A stretch of 64,000 bases of DNA from Microbacteriaceae bacterium (GCA_004297935.1 SCRE01000006.1:372001-436000), one strand, 5' to 3'. Positions 16,803-26,457 are shown, numbered from the stretch's first letter. The notes: generated from the letters alone by a model not told the origin. Made by a program: numbers and translations.

Positions 16803-18902
16803 ATGACATACATCGTCGGACTCGACATCGGCGGGACGTTCACAGATGTCTCCGCGGTATCGGTCGATACGGGCACCATCTACACCGCCAAGGCGCGCTC
16901 GACGCCCTGGGACCTGATCGAGGGCCTCGTCGAGGGCATCGGGCTCGTGGCCGAACAGGCCGGACTGACTGCGGAGGAGCTGCTGGCCCGGACCGAGAAG
17001 TTCGCTCACGGAACCACGCAGACCTCGAACGTCGTCTTCACCTGGGTGGGGGCGAAGACCGGGCTGATCACGACCCGCGGATTCGCGGACGAGATCCTCA
17101 TTATGCGCGCTCGCGGCCGCGTCGCCGGCCTCGGACTCGCCGATCGCCGCCAACTGCGGGCCACCCAGAAGCCTCCGCAGATCGTTCCTCGGCACCTGAT
17201 CGCCGAGGCCGCCGAGCGGATCGACCATCGTGGCCGCGTCCTGGCGGAGCTAACCCGCACAGAGGCGGAGCGCGTCGTGCGCGAGCTTCTGGACCAGGGC
17301 GTCGAATCGATCGCCGTCTCACTGCTCTGGGGTCACGAGAATCCTCGACACGAGCTTCTCATCGAGGAGGTGGTCAACGAGCTCGCACCAGGGCTGCACG
17401 TCAGCCTCGGGCACCGCCTGGCGCGTGTCGCCGGCGAATACGAGCGCGCGTCGACCGCGGTGATCAACGCCTTCGTCGCTCCTACCGTCGAGCACTACCT
17501 CGAACGTCTGGTCGATCGGATGGCCGATCTGAAGCTGGATGCGCCTCTTCTGGTGCTCCAAGCCAGCGGTGGCGTCAACAGTGCCGAGGAGACCATCCCG
17601 ATCAAGACGATCGAGAGCGGGCCGGCCGCAGGAATGGTGGCCGTGAAGGCGCTGATGGACACCGTGGGCTACGACAACGTCATCGCGACGGATGTCGGCG
17701 GCACCACGTTCAAGGTCGGCCTGCTCGTGGGCGGGCAATGGTCGGTGACCCAGGAGACGATCATCAACCAGTACAGCCTGCTGATCCCGATGATCGACCT
17801 CGTGTCGATCGGCTCGGGAGGCGGGAGCATCGCGTGGGTGGATGACACGCGCCTGCGCATCGGTCCCCTCAGCGCGGGTGGCGACCCCGGCCCCGCATGC
17901 TACGGCTGGGGCGGAACACAGCCGACTGTCACCGACGCCGACCTGGTGCTGGGCTTTCTGAACCCCGATCGTTTCCTCTCCGGCCGGCTCACGCTCAGCA
18001 GGGAGAAGGCCGAGGCCGCGATCAAGGAACACGTGGCCGATCCGCTGTTCGGCGGGGACATCGTCAAGGCCGCTGCCGGAATCCGTCACATCGTCGACTC
18101 GCAGATGGGCGACCTGGTGCGCAAGGCCACGATCGAGCGCGGGCATGACCCCCGCGACTTCGCCCTGATCGCCTACGGCGGCGCCGGGCCGCTCCACGCC
18201 AGCGGCTACTCCCGCGGCATCGGCGTGCAGACCATCCTGGTGCCGCAGGCCGCCACCGGGTTCTCCGCCTACGGCGCCGCGGCCAGCGACATCCAGCATT
18301 CCATCAATCGTTCCGTGCGCTCCGACCTGCTGGACGATCCCGCCGCATTGGCCCGGGCATACCACGAGCTGGACCGGGAGGCGCGCGCCCTGGTCGAGAA
18401 GCAGAACGTCTCGCCGTCGAGGATCAGCTCGTCCCGCTGGGCGGAGATGCGCTACGAGCGCCAGCTGCACGATGTTCGGGTGCAGGCGAAGGACGTGCCG
18501 GACGAGCAGGTTTCGGACGGGCTCCGCGACGCGTTCATCGAGCGTTATCAGGCGCTGTACGGGCGCAGCTCGACCCTGCCGAATGCCCAACCGCAACTGC
18601 TGAGAATCGGTGTCGACGTCGTCGGCGCGATCGCGAAGCCCACCGTGCACGAATACGGACTGCAGGGCGAAGACCCCGGCGCCGCTGCAGCTGGATCACG
18701 GAAGGTGTTCTGGCCGGAACTCATGGAGTGGGTCGAGACCCCGATCTACGACGGCACGGCGCTGCGGCCCGGAAACCTGCTGGCCGGCGCGGCGATCATC
18801 GAGCAGCCCGGAACGACGATCGTGGTGCCACCGGGTGCCACCTCCGTCGTCGACCGTTTCGGAAACAACATCATCAACCTGGCCACGGGAGGCAGTAAGT
18901 GA
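16803..18902 (+). CDS. hyuA: Hydantoinase/oxoprolinase family subunit A
   Basis: A 699-residue ATP-dependent enzyme subunit of the HyuA family (N-methylhydantoinase A, 5-oxoprolinase and acetone/acetophenone carboxylase relatives). The ATP-binding signature DIGGTFTD is at residues 8-15. A second phosphate-binding motif, DVGGTTFKVG, and the family motif AYGGAGPLHA follow. It is expected to phosphorylate the cyclic or carbonyl substrate and act with HyuB. An upstream in-frame ATG exists, but the ATG at 16803 fits GGGGAACC and the family N-terminus. Its last bases overlap the hyuB start (GTGA). Confidence 0.92.
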   Translation: MTYIVGLDIGGTFTDVSAVSVDTGTIYTAKARSTPWDLIEGLVEGIGLVAEQAGLTAEELLARTEKFAHGTTQTSNVVFTWVGAKTGLITTRGFADEILIMRARGRVAGLGLADRRQLRATQKPPQIVPRHLIAEAAERIDHRGRVLAELTRTEAERVVRELLDQGVESIAVSLLWGHENPRHELLIEEVVNELAPGLHVSLGHRLARVAGEYERASTAVINAFVAPTVEHYLERLVDRMADLKLDAPLLVLQASGGVNSAEETIPIKTIESGPAAGMVAVKALMDTVGYDNVIATDVGGTTFKVGLLVGGQWSVTQETIINQYSLLIPMIDLVSIGSGGGSIAWVDDTRLRIGPLSAGGDPGPACYGWGGTQPTVTDADLVLGFLNPDRFLSGRLTLSREKAEAAIKEHVADPLFGGDIVKAAAGIRHIVDSQMGDLVRKATIERGHDPRDFALIAYGGAGPLHASGYSRGIGVQTILVPQAATGFSAYGAAASDIQHSINRSVRSDLLDDPAALARAYHELDREARALVEKQNVSPSRISSSRWAEMRYERQLHDVRVQAKDVPDEQVSDGLRDAFIERYQALYGRSSTLPNAQPQLLRIGVDVVGAIAKPTVHEYGLQGEDPGAAAAGSRKVFWPELMEWVETPIYDGTALRPGNLLAGAAIIEQPGTTIVVPPGATSVVDRFGNNIINLATGGSK

Positions 18903-21121
18903 ACGAGAACATCGACCCCGTCACATTCGAGGTGATCTGGCATCGCCTGCTCGACACGACGGAGGAAATGGGCATCAAGTACATGCGCACCTCTGGGTCG
19001 CCGGTGCTCGTCGGGGCATACGACGCCAGCACCGGGATCTGTCTTCCCGACGGCCAGCTCGTCGCGATGGGACCGTACATCACCACGCAGGCGCACGTTC
19101 TCCGACTGATCATCGAATCGGTGATCAAGAAGAGAAAGGCAGCGCCCGGCTTCCGTTCCGGTGACATGTACATCTGCAACGACCCGTACCTGGGCGCGAC
19201 GCACCAACCGGATGTCGCCACGGTCGCCCCGTTCTTCTTCGAAGACAAGCTGAGCGCCTGGGTCGGCTCGTCCGGGCACTGGCTCGACATCGGCGGCTCG
19301 GAGCCCGGCGGGTTCAACATGAATGCCACAAGCGTGTTCGACGAGGGGCTTCGGCTGTCACCGACCAGGATCGTCGAAGAAGGCGCGGTACGCGAGGATC
19401 TCGTGGAACTGATCATGAACCAGATTCGCGAGCCGCTGGTGGAGCTGGACCTTCGCGGTCAGATCGTCTCCAACCAGGCCGGTGAGCAACGCCTCGCCGA
19501 GATCTTCGACGATTACGGCAGCGCGGCCGTGACCGCCGTGATGAAAGAAGGCATCGACCACGTGGAGCGCCGGCTGCGTGCCCGACTGCTCTCCCTGCCC
19601 GACGGCGTATGGCGCGAGGTGCAGTTCCTCGACCACGACGGCCACAAGCCGAACCTTCGCAGGATCGTCTGCACCGTGACGAAACGCGGCGACCGGCTCA
19701 CGATCGACTACACGGGAACCGATCCGCAGGTGGAAGGGTTCGCGAACTCGGCATACGGCGGATTGCGGGCTGCGACCCTCAGCGGCGTGTGCATCATGCT
19801 GGGCTACGACCTCACCTGGAACGACGGCATCGCCCGTTGCGTCGACATCGTCGCCCCGCCGCGCAGCGCCGTCACGGCGGAGTACCCGACTCCGGTGTCG
19901 ATGGCCACGATCTCGGCGATCATCGTGAACCTGAACCTGGTGTTCGCCGCACTGTCCAAGATGCTGCTGTCCAGTCCGAAGCATCACGATGAGGCGATGG
20001 CGAACTGGTGCGGCACTTCGCTGGGTGTCTCGATGCTGGGGAACAACGATCGCGGGGTGATGACGGTCGCACCGGAGTCGAGTCACTTCGCCGCGGGCGG
20101 CGGTGCGCGCACCTACGCGGACGGCGTGGACACCGGTGGGATCATCATCAACACGACCGCGAACATCCCGTCGATTGAGCAGACGGAGGCGGAGTATCCG
20201 CTGCTCTACCTCTTCCGCAAGCAATTGATCGATTCCGGCGGCCCAGGCAAGCATCGCGGTGGGATGTCCGGCGGGGTGGCCATCGCGCCGTATGGGGCAC
20301 AGAGCGAGGTCTACACGACCTTCGCGGGGGTGGGTGCCGACACCCCGAACGCGTTCGGGCTCGGCGGCGGTCTGCCGGGTGCCGCTGTGCGGTTCATCCG
20401 TTACACCGGAGCGGGACTGCCCGGCCTGCTCGAACGGGGCGCCGGCTTTCCCGAGACGGAGAGCGAATTGCCCGGTCGGCAAGAGGTCACGACGATCAAC
20501 AGGCAACTGTCCGTGTTCGAGACCGACACGATCGAATACCACAACTGGCAGGGTGGCGGTGGGTACGGCGACCCGATCGAGCGCCCTGCCGAGCGTGTTG
20601 CTGCGGATGTCCTCGCACAAGCCGTCTCGGTGGTCGTCGCCCGCGACGTCTATGGCGTCACCGTCGACGAGGCCGGCAACGTCGATCTGGAGGCGACCGC
20701 GGTCAGACGGCAAGAGATCGTCCGTGCCCGGTTGGAGTCGGCGAAGCCGGCATACGATGCGCTGGCCAAACAGCAGGAGATCCTCGACCAGGAGACGGGA
20801 GGAGCCCTGGTAGCCAGCCGGGTCGGCCGTTCGAGCTACGGCGACCTCGTCGACTTCGACTTCGCCCTGAACGAGGCGCGCTGCTCCCGCTGTTCGTGGA
20901 CGCTGGGCAGCGCAGACGCCGACTTCAAGTACGGCTGCCTCGTCGACATCGATCCGGTGTCGGTCGCCGGCCCGTCTCGCGGCCAGGACTACGGACAGGA
21001 CGCGGTCGTGCTCCGGCGATTCTATTGTCCCGGATGCGCCAGGCAGATCGAGTCGGAGGTCGCAGCGCCCAGTGGCCCGTACGCGTCATTCCGCCTGCTC
21101 TCACCGGCCGGTCCGGAGTGA
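18899..21121 (+). CDS. hyuB: Hydantoinase B/oxoprolinase family subunit with C-terminal four-Cys domain
   Basis: A 740-residue HyuB-family subunit. Family motifs include DPVTFEVIWHRL at the start, GDMYICNDPYLGATHQPD, DYTGTDPQVEGFANS and the glycine-rich GGGYGDP near the end of the standard domain. The last 90 residues add a likely zinc ribbon: CSRC (C662, C665) and CPGC (C710, C713). Such a cysteine domain recalls acetone/acetophenone carboxylase-type members rather than plain hydantoinases. It should form a complex with the HyuA subunit, whose gene overlaps it by 4 nt. Substrate is not determined by sequence. Confidence 0.9.
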   Translation: MNENIDPVTFEVIWHRLLDTTEEMGIKYMRTSGSPVLVGAYDASTGICLPDGQLVAMGPYITTQAHVLRLIIESVIKKRKAAPGFRSGDMYICNDPYLGATHQPDVATVAPFFFEDKLSAWVGSSGHWLDIGGSEPGGFNMNATSVFDEGLRLSPTRIVEEGAVREDLVELIMNQIREPLVELDLRGQIVSNQAGEQRLAEIFDDYGSAAVTAVMKEGIDHVERRLRARLLSLPDGVWREVQFLDHDGHKPNLRRIVCTVTKRGDRLTIDYTGTDPQVEGFANSAYGGLRAATLSGVCIMLGYDLTWNDGIARCVDIVAPPRSAVTAEYPTPVSMATISAIIVNLNLVFAALSKMLLSSPKHHDEAMANWCGTSLGVSMLGNNDRGVMTVAPESSHFAAGGGARTYADGVDTGGIIINTTANIPSIEQTEAEYPLLYLFRKQLIDSGGPGKHRGGMSGGVAIAPYGAQSEVYTTFAGVGADTPNAFGLGGGLPGAAVRFIRYTGAGLPGLLERGAGFPETESELPGRQEVTTINRQLSVFETDTIEYHNWQGGGGYGDPIERPAERVAADVLAQAVSVVVARDVYGVTVDEAGNVDLEATAVRRQEIVRARLESAKPAYDALAKQQEILDQETGGALVASRVGRSSYGDLVDFDFALNEARCSRCSWTLGSADADFKYGCLVDIDPVSVAGPSRGQDYGQDAVVLRRFYCPGCARQIESEVAAPSGPYASFRLLSPAGPE

Positions 21122-21170
21122 TCATGGCCGATCGGCTGCAGTACGTCGTCTCACGGGCGGTGAGAAGACC

Positions 21171-21803
21171 ATGACCGGTGCCCGGGTGCATCCGGATTTC
21201 TCGGAATGGTCGGAGATCCCCGCCGCGATCGCCTCAGACTGCCTCGATCGGTTCGGGGCAATGTCGTCCGCGATCCGCTCGCTGACCGGCGTGAACATGG
21301 TCGGCCCCGCGCACACCCTGCGCACGGTGGTGGGCGACAACCTTTCGATTCACCGGGAACTGTCCGCGATCGCCGCGGGGTCGGTGCTCGTCGTCGATGC
21401 GGGCGGCTACGACGATCGTGCCGTGTGGGGTGAGGTGCTCGCCCTTGCTGCCCGCGCCGGAGGGGTCCTCGGCGTGGTCATCGACGGAGCGGTGCGCGAC
21501 GTCGACGCGATGTCGAAACTCGGCTTCCCCGTGTTCGCGCGCGGGGTCTGCCCGGCAGGGCCGCACAAGGCGGGCGGCGGGTTATCCGCCGTGCCGATCA
21601 GCTGCGGCGGTGTGGCCGTCGTACCCGGTGACCTGATTCTCGGCGACGCAGACGGGGTGGTCGTCGTGCCTGCGGCTCGCATCGCCGTGACGGCCGAGCG
21701 GGCCCGGGCGAGGCTCGCTCAAGAAGAAGTATGGAAACAGCGGATCAGCGCCGGAATTGCCAGCGCAGTCGTTCTCGGACTAGACGGGACACGAGAGAGA
21801 TGA
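21171..21803 (+). CDS. RraA-like protein
   Basis: A 210-residue member of the RraA/HMG-aldolase family. Its members include regulators of RNase E activity and metal-dependent 4-hydroxy-4-methyl-2-oxoglutarate/oxaloacetate aldolases. The core GSVLVVDAGGYDDRAVWGE and the following GVVIDGAVRDVDAM carry the G-x-R-D stretch that binds metal and pyruvate in the aldolases. PVFARGVCPAGP and VVPGDLILGDADGVVVVP complete the fold. Placed between hyuB and an FAH hydrolase, a role in carbon-carbon cleavage or decarboxylation of an oxo-acid intermediate is more likely than RNase control. The ATG start is 49 bases after hyuB. Confidence 0.85.
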   Translation: MTGARVHPDFSEWSEIPAAIASDCLDRFGAMSSAIRSLTGVNMVGPAHTLRTVVGDNLSIHRELSAIAAGSVLVVDAGGYDDRAVWGEVLALAARAGGVLGVVIDGAVRDVDAMSKLGFPVFARGVCPAGPHKAGGGLSAVPISCGGVAVVPGDLILGDADGVVVVPAARIAVTAERARARLAQEEVWKQRISAGIASAVVLGLDGTRER

Positions 21804-21813
21804 GGTACGGAAA

Positions 21814-22704
21814 GTGCAGATTTCACGCCTGAGGGTCAACGGTGTCGCGCAGTTCGCTGCGCGAGGCGGCGAGCAGGATTCGTGGGTGCCGTTGTCGCAG
21901 CTCGGAGTCGCGGCGCGCACCACGGCCGACGTCATCGAGCAGTCCGCGACGGTGCACGCGCGCCTGGTGCGCGGAGAATCGTCGTCGCCGATCAGCGCGG
22001 CATCCGAACTGGAGTGCCCGATCGTCGCACCGTCGAAGATCCTCGCGATCGGCCTGAACTATCTCGACCACATCAAGGAGACAGGTGCGACGCGGCCCGA
22101 GCGGCCGATTCTCTTCGCGAAGTATGCCAATGCCCTGGCCGGACCGACGGATGCCACCGTTCTCGACCCGAGCCTGACCGGCGAATTGGACTACGAGGCG
22201 GAACTGGCGGTGGTGATCGGACGTGAATCCCGTCGGCTCAGCCCGGAGAACGCGCTGGAGTGCGTCTTCGGATATGCCGTCGCGAACGATGTCTCCGCGC
22301 GCGACTGGCAGCGCACCGACTCGCAGTTCTCGCGTTCGAAGAGCTACGACACGTTCTGCCCCATCGGCCCCTGGATCACCACGGCCGACCAGGTCGAGGA
22401 CCCGCAAGGCCTGCGTATCTCCTCCACCGTGAACGGTGAGCTGCGGCAGAACTCCACCACCCAGCAGATGCTGTTCTCCGTTCGGGATCTGCTCGTCTAC
22501 CTCAGCTCGACGATGACCCTGCACCCGGGAGACGTCATCCTGACGGGAACCCCACCCGGAGTGGGCCTGGGATTCCGCCCGCCTGTGTTCCTTCAGCCGG
22601 GGGACACCGTCGAGTGCGAGATCGCGGGGCTCGGCAGGATCGTGAACCGGGTCGAACTCGATCCGGCGTACACCGACGACCCGGGTGGGGCGCCAGGGCA
22701 GTGA
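21814..22704 (+). CDS. Fumarylacetoacetate hydrolase (FAH) family protein
   Basis: A 296-residue FAH-family enzyme, a family of metal-dependent hydrolases, decarboxylases and isomerases of oxo-acids. The N-terminal extension (about 1-65) is followed by the core: KILAIGLNYLDHIKETGA, ELDYEAELAVVIG (metal-binding Glu residues), GYAVANDVSARDWQ, SYDTFCPIGPW and GDVILTGTPPGVG. A GTG start follows the RraA-like gene by 10 bases. Its stop overlaps another GTG (GTGA) that opens a decayed ABC-ATPase reading frame, so the operon once went on. Confidence 0.92.
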   Translation: MQISRLRVNGVAQFAARGGEQDSWVPLSQLGVAARTTADVIEQSATVHARLVRGESSSPISAASELECPIVAPSKILAIGLNYLDHIKETGATRPERPILFAKYANALAGPTDATVLDPSLTGELDYEAELAVVIGRESRRLSPENALECVFGYAVANDVSARDWQRTDSQFSRSKSYDTFCPIGPWITTADQVEDPQGLRISSTVNGELRQNSTTQQMLFSVRDLLVYLSSTMTLHPGDVILTGTPPGVGLGFRPPVFLQPGDTVECEIAGLGRIVNRVELDPAYTDDPGGAPGQ

Positions 22705-22790
22705 CCGTCGGCCCGCGATTGCGCCGCCAGAGGAGGCACGGGTCGAACTGCGCGATGTGAGCATGCGATACGGCGGCCGCGACGGGATCA
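22701..22790 (+). pseudogene. Remnant of an ABC transporter ATPase start
   Basis: A GTG overlapping the FAH stop would start a coupled gene but is terminated after 19 codons. One base off that frame the DNA reads PEEARVELRDVSMRYGGRDG, the typical N-terminal beta-strand of an ABC ATPase of the nitrate/taurine class. The similarity breaks off at the end of the convergent lacI gene, so only about 30 codons survive and no Walker A is present. A 1-nt frameshift and a large deletion together explain it. Confidence 0.55.
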
Positions 22791-23867
22791 GCCGTCGTCG
22801 CCCGCCGTCACCAGAGAGGGTCCGCGTCTGGCCGCGCTTGAGGCGCGGATGTGCAGATCCGGCAGGAACAGCTCCGATTTCACCGGCCGGCCTTCGACCA
22901 GGTCGATCAGTGTCTCGACGGCGTGCGATCCCATAGTCGGAAGGGGAATGGACACGCTGGTGAGGGGAACCGGCAGCGCCTCTCCGATCCTGGTGTCGTT
23001 GTAACCGACGATCGCGACGTCGTCGGGGATCCGCAGCCCGAGGTCACGTGCAGCGGCCATCAGCCCGATCGCGATGTAGTCGTTCGACGCGAAGATCGCG
23101 GTGGGGCGGTTCTCTGCTGCTAGCAAGGCCTTGCCCCATGCGATCCCACCGTCGATGCCGAGCTCGGAATAGCGGATGAGCTCGTCGTCCTCCGTGATCC
23201 CCGCCTCGGCGAGGGCCTGCCGGTATCCGGCCCGGCGTCCCTCCGCGGTTGACGTGCCCTCGACCCCGGCGACGTGGGCGATCCGCGCGTGCCCGCGTTC
23301 GAGCAGGTGTCTGGTGGCCAGGTACCCGCCGAGCTCGTCGTCAGCACGAACCGTCGGGTGATCGTTGTTCGATCGATTGAGCAGAACGAAGGGGATGTTT
23401 CGCGCCGAGAGATCGTCGATGATCGGGTCGTTGATCCGCGCGGTGGCCAGAACCAGCCCGTCGACTCTGCGCTCGGTCAGCACCCGTATCGCGTTTCGTG
23501 TTCTGGCCGGGTCGTCACCGGTGCTGACGGTGATGGCCTGATAGCCCATCCGAAGGGCGGCGAATTCCGCCGACTCGAAGACGACGGCGAGCACGTTGTC
23601 GACGAGTCGCGGAATGACCAGGCCGAGTGTTTTCGTACGATTGGTTCGGAGGCTCTGGGCCCACGGGTTCGGATTGAATCCCAACTCCTTGGCGATCGCC
23701 CGCACTTTCGAGACCGTCTCAGCGCTCACCTTTCTGGTGGGGTGAGGATCCAGCGCCCGGGACACCGTCGAGACATGAACATTCGCGCGTTCGGCGATGC
23801 TCTGGAGAGTGGCATGCGTGGGGTTCTGCTGCGGTGTCGGCGCGTCTCGCGGGTCGCTACGGCCCAT
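22788..23867 (-). CDS. LacI-family transcriptional regulator
   Basis: A 359-residue LacI/GalR regulator with HTH ATLQSIAERANVHVSTVSRA near residues 19-38, hinge NPWAQSLRTNRTKTLGLVIP and a periplasmic-binding-like effector domain. It closely resembles the regulator at 13851-14879, sharing PNPWA, LRT-R, TLGLVIPRL, DGLVLATARI and DDELGGYLAT, which suggests a duplication. It is convergent with the catabolic operon and separated by no free bases, just where an ABC gene appears to have been lost. It may bind the same operators or a relative of them. Confidence 0.92.
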   Translation of the reverse strand: MGRSDPRDAPTPQQNPTHATLQSIAERANVHVSTVSRALDPHPTRKVSAETVSKVRAIAKELGFNPNPWAQSLRTNRTKTLGLVIPRLVDNVLAVVFESAEFAALRMGYQAITVSTGDDPARTRNAIRVLTERRVDGLVLATARINDPIIDDLSARNIPFVLLNRSNNDHPTVRADDELGGYLATRHLLERGHARIAHVAGVEGTSTAEGRRAGYRQALAEAGITEDDELIRYSELGIDGGIAWGKALLAAENRPTAIFASNDYIAIGLMAAARDLGLRIPDDVAIVGYNDTRIGEALPVPLTSVSIPLPTMGSHAVETLIDLVEGRPVKSELFLPDLHIRASSAARRGPSLVTAGDDG

Positions 23868-24122
23868 CTCTCCTCCATCCTCGCGGCCGGCGCCGTATCG
23901 ACGAGGCTCTGCCGTTCCCGGGAGCTTCCTCCGCGACGCCTTCGTTCCCAGCAGTGTCGTGTCCGGCAGCGTCCGAGGTGTCGCGCTCGTTCACAACTAC
24001 CGGGTGCCTGTCGGGCATCGTCGAATGTCTGGCCATCGAGAGTAACCGTATCGTGCCGCGAACGTGTCGAGGTGTTGCCGCCCCGCTGCCGCCCGCCGAT
24101 CCACACAGCGGGCAGGAACGCG
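23868..24122. other. Intergenic stretch between lacI and lldD
   Basis: About 255 bases separate the start of the lacI gene and the end of lldD on the same strand. It must hold the lacI promoter. I recognise no RNA gene, operator copy or hairpin with confidence. Confidence 0.35.
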
Positions 24123-25526
24123 CTACGGGGTCGACGTCGCGCGCGTGTCTGAGGCCTTCTTCGCGCTCGTCCCGGTGCCCGCCTTCGCGCGCCCGGACGT
24201 GCCGACTGGCGCTTTGCGCGGGGCCGTTGCACGCGAGCGAGAGGTGGCGGATGCGCGCGCCGACACCGCTGCATCCGCCGCATCGGCGACGGGACGCGCG
24301 ATCGGGGTCAGCCGCTGCAATTGCGTCACGTACGACGGGTTCAGCTCGTCGAGGGTTGCCACGCCGAGCAGGCGCATCGTGCGGGCGAGTTGCGTCGAGA
24401 GGATCTCGATGGTGCGGTCGACGCCTTCGCGACCACCGGCCATCAGCCCGTACAGATAGGCGCGGCCGACCAGCGTGAAACGCGCGCCGAGCGCGACGGC
24501 GGCGACGATGTCCGCACCGCTCATGATGCCGGTGTCCAGCAGCACCTCGGTGTCGCGGCCGACCTCGCGGGCGACCTCGGGCAGCAGGTGGAACGGGATC
24601 GGTGCGCGGTCGAGCTGGCGTCCGCCGTGGTTGGACAGGATGATGCCGTCGACACCCATCGAGGCGAGTTTGCGGGCATCCGCGATGTTCTGAACACCTT
24701 TGACGACGAGCTTGCCCGGCCACTGGGTCTTGATCCAGGCGAGGTCCTCGAAGGTGACGGTCGCGTCGAACATGGCGTCGAGCATGGCTGCGACGGTGCC
24801 GCTCCAGCGGTCGAGCGAGGCGAACGCGAGCGGCTCCGTGGTGAGGAAGTTGATCCACCAGGCCGGGCGCGGCAGCGCGTTGATCACGGTCTTCGGCGTC
24901 AGCGCCGGCGGGATCGTCATCCCGTTGCGCGAATCGCGCAGGCGTGCTCCGGCGACCGGCACATCGACCGTGACCAGCAGCGTGTCGAAGCCGGCCTTCG
25001 CCGCCCGGTCGACGAGTGTCATCGAGCGGTCGCGGTCCTTCCACATGTACAGCTGGAACCAGTTGCGGCCGTTCGGGTTGGCCGCCTTGACGTCCTCGAT
25101 CGCTGCGGTGCCCATCGTCGACAGCGAGAACGGGATGCCCGCAGCACCGGCCGCGCTCGCTCCCGCGATCTCACCCTCGGTCTGCATCATGCGCGTGAAG
25201 CCGGTCGGCGCGATGCCGAACGGGAGCGCGGTCGGGCCGCCGAGCACCTCGCGGGTGGTGTCCACCGTGGACACGTCACGCAGGATCGCCGGGTTGAACT
25301 GGATGTCTTCGAACGCCTGGCGCGCGCGGGCGAGGCTGAGTTCGGCCTCGGCGGCCCCGTCGGTGTAGTCGAACGCGGCCTTCGGCGTGCGGCGCTTGGC
25401 GATCGTGCGCAGGTCGTAGATCGTCAGGGCGCCCTGGAGCCGGCGCTTCTTCGCGCTGAGCGTCGGCTTCTTGAACTGCATGAGGGGTGCGAGGTCGTGG
25501 ATCTTCGGAATCCGTCTCTCAACCAT
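24123..25526 (-). CDS. lldD: FMN-dependent L-lactate dehydrogenase
   Basis: A 467-residue alpha-hydroxy-acid oxidase of the LldD type, which oxidises L-lactate to pyruvate and passes electrons to the respiratory chain. Typical segments are [70 protein letters not shown] and the active-site block [14 protein letters not shown] (His and Arg). [20 protein letters not shown] and [12 protein letters not shown] bind FMN phosphate. The last 60 residues form a low-complexity Ala/Lys/Thr tail beyond the family length. Its start overlaps the upstream GntR gene by 8 bases. Confidence 0.93.
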   Translation of the reverse strand: MVERRIPKIHDLAPLMQFKKPTLSAKKRRLQGALTIYDLRTIAKRRTPKAAFDYTDGAAEAELSLARARQAFEDIQFNPAILRDVSTVDTTREVLGGPTALPFGIAPTGFTRMMQTEGEIAGASAAGAAGIPFSLSTMGTAAIEDVKAANPNGRNWFQLYMWKDRDRSMTLVDRAAKAGFDTLLVTVDVPVAGARLRDSRNGMTIPPALTPKTVINALPRPAWWINFLTTEPLAFASLDRWSGTVAAMLDAMFDATVTFEDLAWIKTQWPGKLVVKGVQNIADARKLASMGVDGIILSNHGGRQLDRAPIPFHLLPEVAREVGRDTEVLLDTGIMSGADIVAAVALGARFTLVGRAYLYGLMAGGREGVDRTIEILSTQLARTMRLLGVATLDELNPSYVTQLQRLTPIARPVADAADAAVSARASATSRSRATAPRKAPVGTSGRAKAGTGTSAKKASDTRATSTP

Positions 25527-26436
25527 GGTGTGTTCCTTTGCTCGTTGCTGGTTGGTGGTGGGCGCCGGTCAGGGCCGACTCGGCGTAGTAGCCGGTGATG
25601 TGTGCGCGGACGCGGGCGGCGGCATCCGTCGGGTCCCCTGCGGCGATCGCGTTCAGGATGCCGAGGTGTTCGACGCGCAGACGAGCGGATGTCCGCGCCC
25701 ACGACGGCAGACTCGGCACCGCCGCGAGCACGTAGCTCTCGATCGCGTTGCGCAGGCCTTCCATCATGGCGGCGGCGACCGTGTTTCCGGATGCCTCGGC
25801 CAGCGCGACATGGAACCGCGCGTCGAGCGCGAGGAACTCGGCCTCGGTGAGTGCGGGGGAGTCCATCGCGTCGAGCAGTTGCGCCGCCGGAGCGAGGGCG
25901 TCGTCGTTGTGCGCCACTTCACGTGGCGCATCGGTCAAGAAGTGGCGCACGTCGGTGGCCGCGGTCGCGTGCGCCGCAGCCAGGTCGGAGACGATCGATG
26001 TTTCGAGTAGCAGGCGGGTGGCGACGACATCCGCGACGGCGAAGCCCTGTGCGGCGACCTGGAGGCGCATGAGCGCGCTCATTCCACCGGATGGCGTCGC
26101 CACGATGATCGCGCCGGCGCTCGGCCCGGAACCGGTCGCCGTGCGAACCAGCCCGAGCACTTCGAGCACCCGGACGGCCTCGCGCACCGAGGATCGGCCC
26201 ACGCCAAGGTCTGCGGCGAGCGCGCGTTCGGGCGGCAGGTGGTCGCCTGGTCGCAGCCGCCCGTCGAGCAGCGCTGCCTCGATCGATCGCAGCACGGTCT
26301 CCCATGCACGTGCGCTCGCAGCGGGTATGGCGGATGGCGCGGGTTCCGGGTGCGGCGCGGGTTCTGGGGGTTCTGCGAGCAACGCAGGTTCCGCGGATGG
26401 AGCGGGTAACACGTGCGCGGCATCAAGGGCCAACAC
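25519..26436 (-). CDS. FCD-domain GntR-family regulator (LldR-like)
   Basis: A 305-residue GntR regulator of the FadR/FCD subfamily. After a Pro/Glu/Ala-rich N-terminus (about 40 residues with repeated EPAP) comes the winged helix with [21 protein letters not shown] and [16 protein letters not shown]. The C-terminal FCD effector domain has the metal-binding pattern ending [10 protein letters not shown]. The GTG at 26436 is preceded by GAGGAGG and is preferred over an upstream ATG. It forms an operon with lldD and probably represses it until lactate binds. A 17-bp perfect palindrome lies 22 bases upstream. Confidence 0.9.
   Translation of the reverse strand: MLALDAAHVLPAPSAEPALLAEPPEPAPHPEPAPSAIPAASARAWETVLRSIEAALLDGRLRPGDHLPPERALAADLGVGRSSVREAVRVLEVLGLVRTATGSGPSAGAIIVATPSGGMSALMRLQVAAQGFAVADVVATRLLLETSIVSDLAAAHATAATDVRHFLTDAPREVAHNDDALAPAAQLLDAMDSPALTEAEFLALDARFHVALAEASGNTVAAAMMEGLRNAIESYVLAAVPSLPSWARTSARLRVEHLGILNAIAAGDPTDAAARVRAHITGYYAESALTGAHHQPATSKGTHHG
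25911..25960. repeat. Family B inverted repeat (GTGCGCCACTT) within the GntR gene
   Basis: GTGCGCCACTT, then GTGGCGCAT, then AAGTGGCGCACG occur within 50 bases. The outer arms are exact complements over 11 bases. The DNA is coding (FCD domain start). The same words recur at 31556, 48895 and 50500. Confidence 0.6.
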
Positions 26437-26457
26437 GCACCTCCTCGCCGCGAATTC

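Noticed and set aside
18746-20713. Long minus-strand frames opposite hyuA and hyuB
   Set aside because: They have no start sites or motifs and mirror the coding strand's codon pattern.
25911-25960. A regulatory operator at the GTGCGCCACTT palindrome
   Set aside because: It lies deep within the FCD coding region and shares its words with other unrelated loci, so it fits a dispersed repeat better.
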